Below are positions 27,868 to 31,878 of a DNA stretch of 31,878 bases, piece after piece (position 1 is the stretch's first letter; every line of letters starts with the position of its first letter). A program made the position numbers and the translations under genes. Origin of the DNA: Peptococcaceae bacterium (GTDB lineage Bacteria > Bacillota > Peptococcia > DRI-13 > UBA5745); assembly GCA_031264885.1 (NCBI GenBank), contig JAISDM010000062.1, positions 1 to 31,878 of the forward strand, in the 5' to 3' direction. Below the pieces are notes generated by a model that was not told the origin of the DNA, did not search any database, and worked only from the letters and a program-made list of their open reading frames with translations.

Positions 27868-30255
27868 TTATTCGGCGGGCGGTTTTGCTTCCCGTAATTC
27901 TCTGGACTGCGCCAACAGTTCCTGGAGTTCCCGTCTGTCCGTGGTTATGAGATCCTTTTCGAGTTGGCTGGATTTAAATTCTACGGTGATGTTGTTGTTG
28001 TTCGTGCTGATGATTCCGGCGCCGCGCTCAAAGTGGGTGATCTCCATGACCTCGGCCTCGGACAGATTCAAGATGGATTGTACGCGCTGCGCCTCGTCGT
28101 CCTCAAGGTTGAGAATGATCTTGGTTTTGGCGTTATTGATGATGCCTTTGCCGTATTTGCCGTCGTCGAGAGCAAAGAAGTCGTTGATATCCTGACTCGC
28201 GCATATGGCGCTGCCGCCGTACCCCCGGATGATCTTAAAAATCTCCAGAACAAATTCCGCGGCGAGACGGTTGCTGCCCGCGCCGATCAGCTGCCAGCAC
28301 TCGTCAATAAATATGGCTTTTTCCCGCGTCCGGTCTTCCTTGGTTTTGTCCCAAACATAATCCAGGGCCACGAACATCCCCACGATCAGCAGATCGCCGG
28401 TCAGCTCCGATATATCGAGGACGGTGTATTTGTTTTCGAGGTTGACGTTGGTCTGCTGATTGAATGTACTCGCCGATCCGTGGACGAGGCGGTTGATGAT
28501 ATTCGCCAGCCGCTTGGTCTCCGAATTTTGCTTCAAAACCGCGTGCAAATCGCCCAGAACCGGCATCTCGCGGTAGCTGCCGGGGTTTTCGTAGTTTTCG
28601 GGGTCTTCCAGCGAATCGTTGTTGTGGGTGATGCCTTTGAGGGCGTAGGTTTGGATCAGGGCGTCGTCGAGAAGCTGCCGTTCCTCAAAGGACATGTCCG
28701 GGATGAGCAGGGAGAAGAAGATATGCAGCCTTTGGATCTTTGCCGCCAATTCCGACTTCTCCATGCTCGGGCCGTCCAGCAGTTCGTCCACCGTTTTATC
28801 CGCCCGGCGTATCTCCATAACGTTGACGCAGTTGGGAGAGGCGGGTGAAATCTGTATAAACTCGCCGCCGATGTTGGAACAGGCCCGGTGGAATTCATGT
28901 CCCTTGAGCGGGGCGATGATGAACGCCTGTATCCCTTTGCGCCGCATTCGGAGCGCCATCAGCTGCATCGTGAACGTTTTTCCGGCGCCGCTGGTTCCAA
29001 GGATGGCCATATTGGCGTTGCGATAGACGCGGGAATTGAAAATATCCACGATGATCAGGCTGTTGTTGTACTTGTTGACACCGAGCAAAATGCCGTTGTC
29101 GTCGCACATTTCGTAACTTGTGAACGAATAACAGCTCGCCGCGCCGGTCGTAAGCACGTTCCGCTTGGAACGCTCATACAGTTTCTTCTCCAGCGAAACA
29201 AGCGGCAGCGCCGATAAAAAAGCCTGTTCTTCGCGGAAGGCGCAGGACACCACGTTCATATCCTGTGACAGCAAAAGCTTTTTAATCTCGTTCACGCGCC
29301 ATTCAAGCGCCTCGATGGAATCGGCCGTCACCGTCACCAGCAGGTTCAGGTAATAGAAGTCTTCGTTGTTGCCCAGTCCTTCTTTGAGAAAATAGCCGCT
29401 GCGGATGGCGCCGTCAAGATCGTCCCAATCCGTATTCGTATCGGAGGCGTCCTTGATTTTGGAACGGTTGACGCGTATCTGCCGGCCGAGTTTCTGGATC
29501 ATGCGCTCTTTGGGCTGTTTCGTTAAAAATATGTCCAGGTCGATTCCGTCGCCGGCGTTCACCAGCAAGCTGAGCCAGCCGGCGGTCACCTGCGGCCTGT
29601 ATCCGTTCGACGGTACGAGCAGGTAGGCATGGTACACGCCGTCCATCTGAATATAGTGTCCGCAGGTGAAATCAATGCTGTCCGGAGCAAAAAACGCATT
29701 GGACGGAATGGCGCCGGCATCTTCCGGGGAACCGCTTGCCGTGTATTTGCCGATAACTTCATGGATGCGCGCCGGCAGGGGCTTATCGCCGCTGGTTTTG
29801 CGGTTCAGCAGGTTATACAGAACGTCGGTGGTAAATTCGTCCTCGTCCTCGGGGGTCAACACCTCGTTCCCGCATTGCCGGAGATAATTTGCCGCCGTCC
29901 GCGCCGCCGTCCGCAGGGCGGCGACAGCGTCGGTCTCTTGCCCGCGCCGCCCGTTCCAGGGTTCATATTCAAAAATAATAAAGAAGCGCCTTGTGATCGC
30001 TTCCTTTGAGCCTATCTGCCGTATCAGCGCGGCGTAGTCCTCCTGCAGCAGCCGGCAGCGTTCGTCGGTTTCCCGCGCCAGTTCTCTTTTCACGGTTTCA
30101 AGGTGCCGGTTGATGTCGGCCCGTTTTGTCAGTACCTTGAATTGCGTCTTGACCGGGCTGATTTTCAGATATCCGATGAAAGAGTAAATGATGCCGCGCT
30201 GTTCCCGCGCGCTGCGAAGCAGGAAGTTGATGGGTTCCACCTCGATGATTTTCAC
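27868..30255 (-). CDS. virB4-like: VirB4/TraE-like type IV secretion ATPase
   Basis: This 795-aa protein, counted from GTG 30255, lacks a Shine-Dalgarno at that codon. The N-terminal CagE/VirB4 region (FLLRSAREQRGIIYSFIGYL) leads to Walker A GTSGAGKTFTM (420-430) and Walker B AIFIDECWQL (648-657). ICASQDINDFF and RVQSILNLSEAEVMEI follow, all typical of VirB4. It powers pilus/channel assembly and substrate transfer. The homology-like reading frame continues upstream of 30255 for about 100 codons without any ATG, GTG or TTG. It includes EYIPIEKIANGIIYTKD, the usual first strand of VirB4, so the true N-terminus is further upstream (see 30256-30534). Confidence 0.93.
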   Translation of the reverse strand: MKIIEVEPINFLLRSAREQRGIIYSFIGYLKISPVKTQFKVLTKRADINRHLETVKRELARETDERCRLLQEDYAALIRQIGSKEAITRRFFIIFEYEPWNGRRGQETDAVAALRTAARTAANYLRQCGNEVLTPEDEDEFTTDVLYNLLNRKTSGDKPLPARIHEVIGKYTASGSPEDAGAIPSNAFFAPDSIDFTCGHYIQMDGVYHAYLLVPSNGYRPQVTAGWLSLLVNAGDGIDLDIFLTKQPKERMIQKLGRQIRVNRSKIKDASDTNTDWDDLDGAIRSGYFLKEGLGNNEDFYYLNLLVTVTADSIEALEWRVNEIKKLLLSQDMNVVSCAFREEQAFLSALPLVSLEKKLYERSKRNVLTTGAASCYSFTSYEMCDDNGILLGVNKYNNSLIIVDIFNSRVYRNANMAILGTSGAGKTFTMQLMALRMRRKGIQAFIIAPLKGHEFHRACSNIGGEFIQISPASPNCVNVMEIRRADKTVDELLDGPSMEKSELAAKIQRLHIFFSLLIPDMSFEERQLLDDALIQTYALKGITHNNDSLEDPENYENPGSYREMPVLGDLHAVLKQNSETKRLANIINRLVHGSASTFNQQTNVNLENKYTVLDISELTGDLLIVGMFVALDYVWDKTKEDRTREKAIFIDECWQLIGAGSNRLAAEFVLEIFKIIRGYGGSAICASQDINDFFALDDGKYGKGIINNAKTKIILNLEDDEAQRVQSILNLSEAEVMEITHFERGAGIISTNNNNITVEFKSSQLEKDLITTDRRELQELLAQSRELREAKPPAE

Positions 30256-30534
30256 ATAGCGGCGGTCTTTGGTATAGATAATGCCGTTCGCGATTTTTTC
30301 GATGGGGATGTACTCCGCGGTCGGAGTCAGGAAGTAGGGCGCCGGCTTTGTTTTTTCCGGCTTTGGCGCCCTTGCCGGTGTGTCAGCCGTGGTTTTGCGC
30401 CGCTTTGTCGCGGGATGTTCTTTGATATCGTCAAACTCGGCGGGAAAATCTTCGATCTTTCCGCCGAGTTTAATTTTGGAGATATTCCCGCTCTTAAAAT
30501 TGGGGACGATTCCGCGCGCGGTTTGTTTTTTTTT
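30256..30534 (-). other. VirB4 N-terminal extension without start codon; probable -1 frameshift or indel at A9
   Basis: The frame of VirB4 stays open from 30255 back to TAG at 30565-30567. It reads as plausible protein (IKLGGKIEDFPAEFDDIKEH, TPTAEYIPIEKIANGI), but it holds no ATG, GTG or TTG. The PrgI frame overlaps it. At 30526-30534 the RNA has nine A residues, read in the PrgI frame as GUA AAA AAA AAC, so A_AAA_AAA is an in-phase slippery heptamer. A -1 slip there continues into the VirB4 frame (VKKKQTARGIV). An 11-bp stem-loop (30432-30471, arms AAACUCGGCGG) lies about 55 nt downstream, which is farther than in known cases. A one-base homopolymer error or mutation would explain the same pattern. 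Confidence 0.75.
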
Positions 30535-30848
30535 ACGCCGTCCGTCTCGCCGCCAACGATCCGCCTATTTCTCAGATATTTAAAGAAAATGAAGATGGCC
30601 GAGGACAGGTTTTCGCCGGCGATTCCGATCAACCCGAACAGCGCCAGCGGCAGCGCCGTCAGGCACATAAGAATGATCCGTGTCGTCAGCGGCAGATGCA
30701 GACTGAGAATCGGAAGCCCCGCCGCGAGGGCGAGAACGCCGGCCTCTATCGCGTTGCGCGCCTTGAACATTCCTCCAAAAAAAGTGTCCGACTCGATAAA
30801 GTTGGGCGGAATCACATAGATGTTTTGATTTTCGCTTGGTTTGCTCAT
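30327..30848 (-). CDS. prgI-like: PrgI-like membrane protein
   Basis: ATG 30848 (MSKPSENQNIYVIPPNFIES) has GAGGT about 7 nt upstream. Two membrane helices (about 35-50 and 56-76) and FFKYLRNRRIVGG (88-100) match PrgI-family mobile-element proteins, which act with VirB4 in Gram-positive transfer. In its own frame the protein continues 66 residues past the A9 run as an Arg/Ser/Pro-rich sequence that looks like an out-of-frame reading. A biologically relevant end is therefore more likely either soon after residue 107 or, after a -1 shift, a PrgI-VirB4 fusion. Confidence 0.82.
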   Translation of the reverse strand: MSKPSENQNIYVIPPNFIESDTFFGGMFKARNAIEAGVLALAAGLPILSLHLPLTTRIILMCLTALPLALFGLIGIAGENLSSAIFIFFKYLRNRRIVGGETDGVKKNKPRAESSPILRAGISPKLNSAERSKIFPPSLTISKNIPRQSGAKPRLTHRQGRQSRKKQSRRPTS

Positions 30849-30871
30849 GCTTACCTCATTTCCGCTGCGGA

Positions 30872-31878
30872 TCAGCCTATAATCCAAAAAGGTCCGCCCG
30901 CGCCGGCATTTTTGCTCGCTTCGTTTAGAATCTGAGAGAGTTCCCACTGCTTCTCGCTGCGGGTATAACTGGCGGGATCCGCGACCAGTACCTTTCCGTC
31001 GGATGTAACGCCTCTGAGTACAATAAAATGACCGTTCTGTGTGAAATGGCCTTTTGTCATGATCGCGACGACCAACTTGCGGTCGGCCAGCGCATCCGCG
31101 ATTCTTTGCGCTTCGTTCGCTCCGGCGCCAGCCACGCTCAATCCGTATGCTTTCGCGCTTTCGGGGATCAGGGAATGATACGAGCCGTTCCCATCACAAC
31201 AGTGACCGTTGGCGACCGACCAGTTTGCCAGTTCCACAGGATCACGCGCCTGGCCGGTGAGTGTGGAGACGACGATCGCCATGGAAGCAGGCCCGCAGCC
31301 GGCTTGGCCTATGGTGCTTGACGCGCCGTACATAATATTGGCCCACCGGCTATCCAGCTGATTGTAGTAGGTAACCCGCGTCTGCCCGTCTGTAAAGGCG
31401 ATGCCTTCGTATGACGGTCCGACGACATATTCCGAGGACGTCAGGTATTGGTACATGCCGTCGCCCATGAAAATGCTCATATTTTGGGCATAGTTTTGCG
31501 ACAATTCTTTTTGCTCGCCGCTCAGATGGAATATCCTGTCGGCAAAATAGGCTTCGCCGTTATATACGATGGTATAGATGATCCATTTTTCCGTGACGGT
31601 TGTTTCTTCCTCGGTTTCGGGATCCGTTTCCGTCCATTCATGTATTTCCGTCCGGCTGGTGTAGGAATACAATTGGTTTACGCCGCCGCGCAGGACATTT
31701 TCCATATCGGAAAGGTTTATGCTCTCGTAATCCTTGTCCTTTGCGGCGCAGTATTGGGAAACAAAGAGATTGCAATTATACATCAGATTGGCGTCGTAAG
31801 GATTGACGATCTCTAATCGATCGCCGCCTGACGCCGCAAAATCGTCGTTTATTCTGGCGGTCACATCACCGATCCCAT
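30872..31878 (-). CDS. C39-like cysteine peptidase of the conjugation machine (5' end outside window)
   Basis: The frame is open to the window edge, with GIGDVTAR upstream of the first GTG (31864), so the N-terminus is missing. The C-terminal 160 residues form a papain-like Peptidase_C39_2 domain: catalytic Cys in QAGCGPASMA (C190 counted from 31864), His in NGHFIVLRG (H279) and Asp in VADPASY (D296). The preceding part (about 20-150) is a beta-rich spacer. In Gram-positive ICEs, similar VirB1-like proteins combine a wall hydrolase with a peptidase to open the cell wall; a muramidase domain could lie off the edge. It precedes prgI by 23 nt. Confidence 0.82.
   Translation of the reverse strand, partial: GIGDVTARINDDFAASGGDRLEIVNPYDANLMYNCNLFVSQYCAAKDKDYESINLSDMENVLRGGVNQLYSYTSRTEIHEWTETDPETEEETTVTEKWIIYTIVYNGEAYFADRIFHLSGEQKELSQNYAQNMSIFMGDGMYQYLTSSEYVVGPSYEGIAFTDGQTRVTYYNQLDSRWANIMYGASSTIGQAGCGPASMAIVVSTLTGQARDPVELANWSVANGHCCDGNGSYHSLIPESAKAYGLSVAGAGANEAQRIADALADRKLVVAIMTKGHFTQNGHFIVLRGVTSDGKVLVADPASYTRSEKQWELSQILNEASKNAGAGGPFWIIG

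Noticed and set aside
30432..30471. The strong stem-loop downstream of the A9 run as a classical frameshift stimulator
   Set aside because: It lies about 55 nt away, whereas known stimulatory structures start within about 10 nt. It is kept only as a remark.
30327..30528. The Arg/Ser/Pro-rich C-terminal 66 residues of the PrgI frame as a genuine domain
   Set aside because: The other frame over the same bases looks like VirB4-type protein. This tail has the composition of an out-of-phase reading.

Overview
The window looks like part of an integrative conjugative element or conjugative plasmid from a low- to mid-GC member of the Firmicutes (Clostridia). The grounds are strong AGGAGG ribosome-binding sites, frequent GTG/TTG starts, PrgI/VirB4/VirD4 proteins of the Gram-positive type IV secretion kind, and a long co-oriented run of minus-strand genes. 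No relaxase, integrase, attachment site or replication origin is visible, so the element's ends lie outside. The assignment to Clostridia is an inference.

Reading in the direction of minus-strand transcription (high to low coordinates): (1) 31878-21809 is the DNA-transfer module: a C39-like cysteine peptidase (cut by the window edge), a PrgI-like membrane protein, a VirB4 ATPase, two small ICE-type proteins, a winged-helix protein, a VirD4 coupling protein and an S1-repeat protein. (2) 20769-11562 is an almost complete Tad-type pilus module: two TadE-like pseudopilins, a lipoprotein, a large secreted protein, a TadV prepilin peptidase, CpaB/RcpC, CpaE/TadZ, CpaF/TadA, TadB, TadC and a small pilin-like protein. 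(3) 11467-8834 holds regulation and cargo: a Cys-rich protein, a Phd/YefM antitoxin coupled to a sigma factor, a membrane protein and an AT-richer two-gene pair. (4) 8795-82 is an accessory operon that starts at a strong promoter with a structured leader RNA. It encodes a membrane protein, a DUF932 protein, a zinc-ribbon protein, a DNA polymerase III beta-clamp homologue and several small unknowns. Two plus-strand genes (885-1835 and 20877-21716) encode PD-(D/E)XK nucleases of the Rpn/transposase-associated type and sit as independent units with their own promoters and terminators.

The most unusual observations are these. Two diverged copies (343-540 and 8571-8760) of a structured RNA each follow a near-consensus promoter, with compensatory base changes in two hairpins. 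A series of intrinsic terminators each sits 20-80 nt upstream of the next same-strand gene with little or no room for a promoter, which suggests attenuation or processive antitermination. An A9 run at 30526-30534 forms an in-frame A_AAA_AAA_C slippery site joining PrgI to a start-codon-less VirB4 N-terminal extension by a -1 shift. The VirD4 gene has no normal start codon at its well-placed Shine-Dalgarno. Finally, a Tad pilus is combined with a conjugation machine in one co-directional block.

Functions are assigned by reading translated motifs only; no database search was possible. Gene starts were moved where a clear Shine-Dalgarno supports an internal start.
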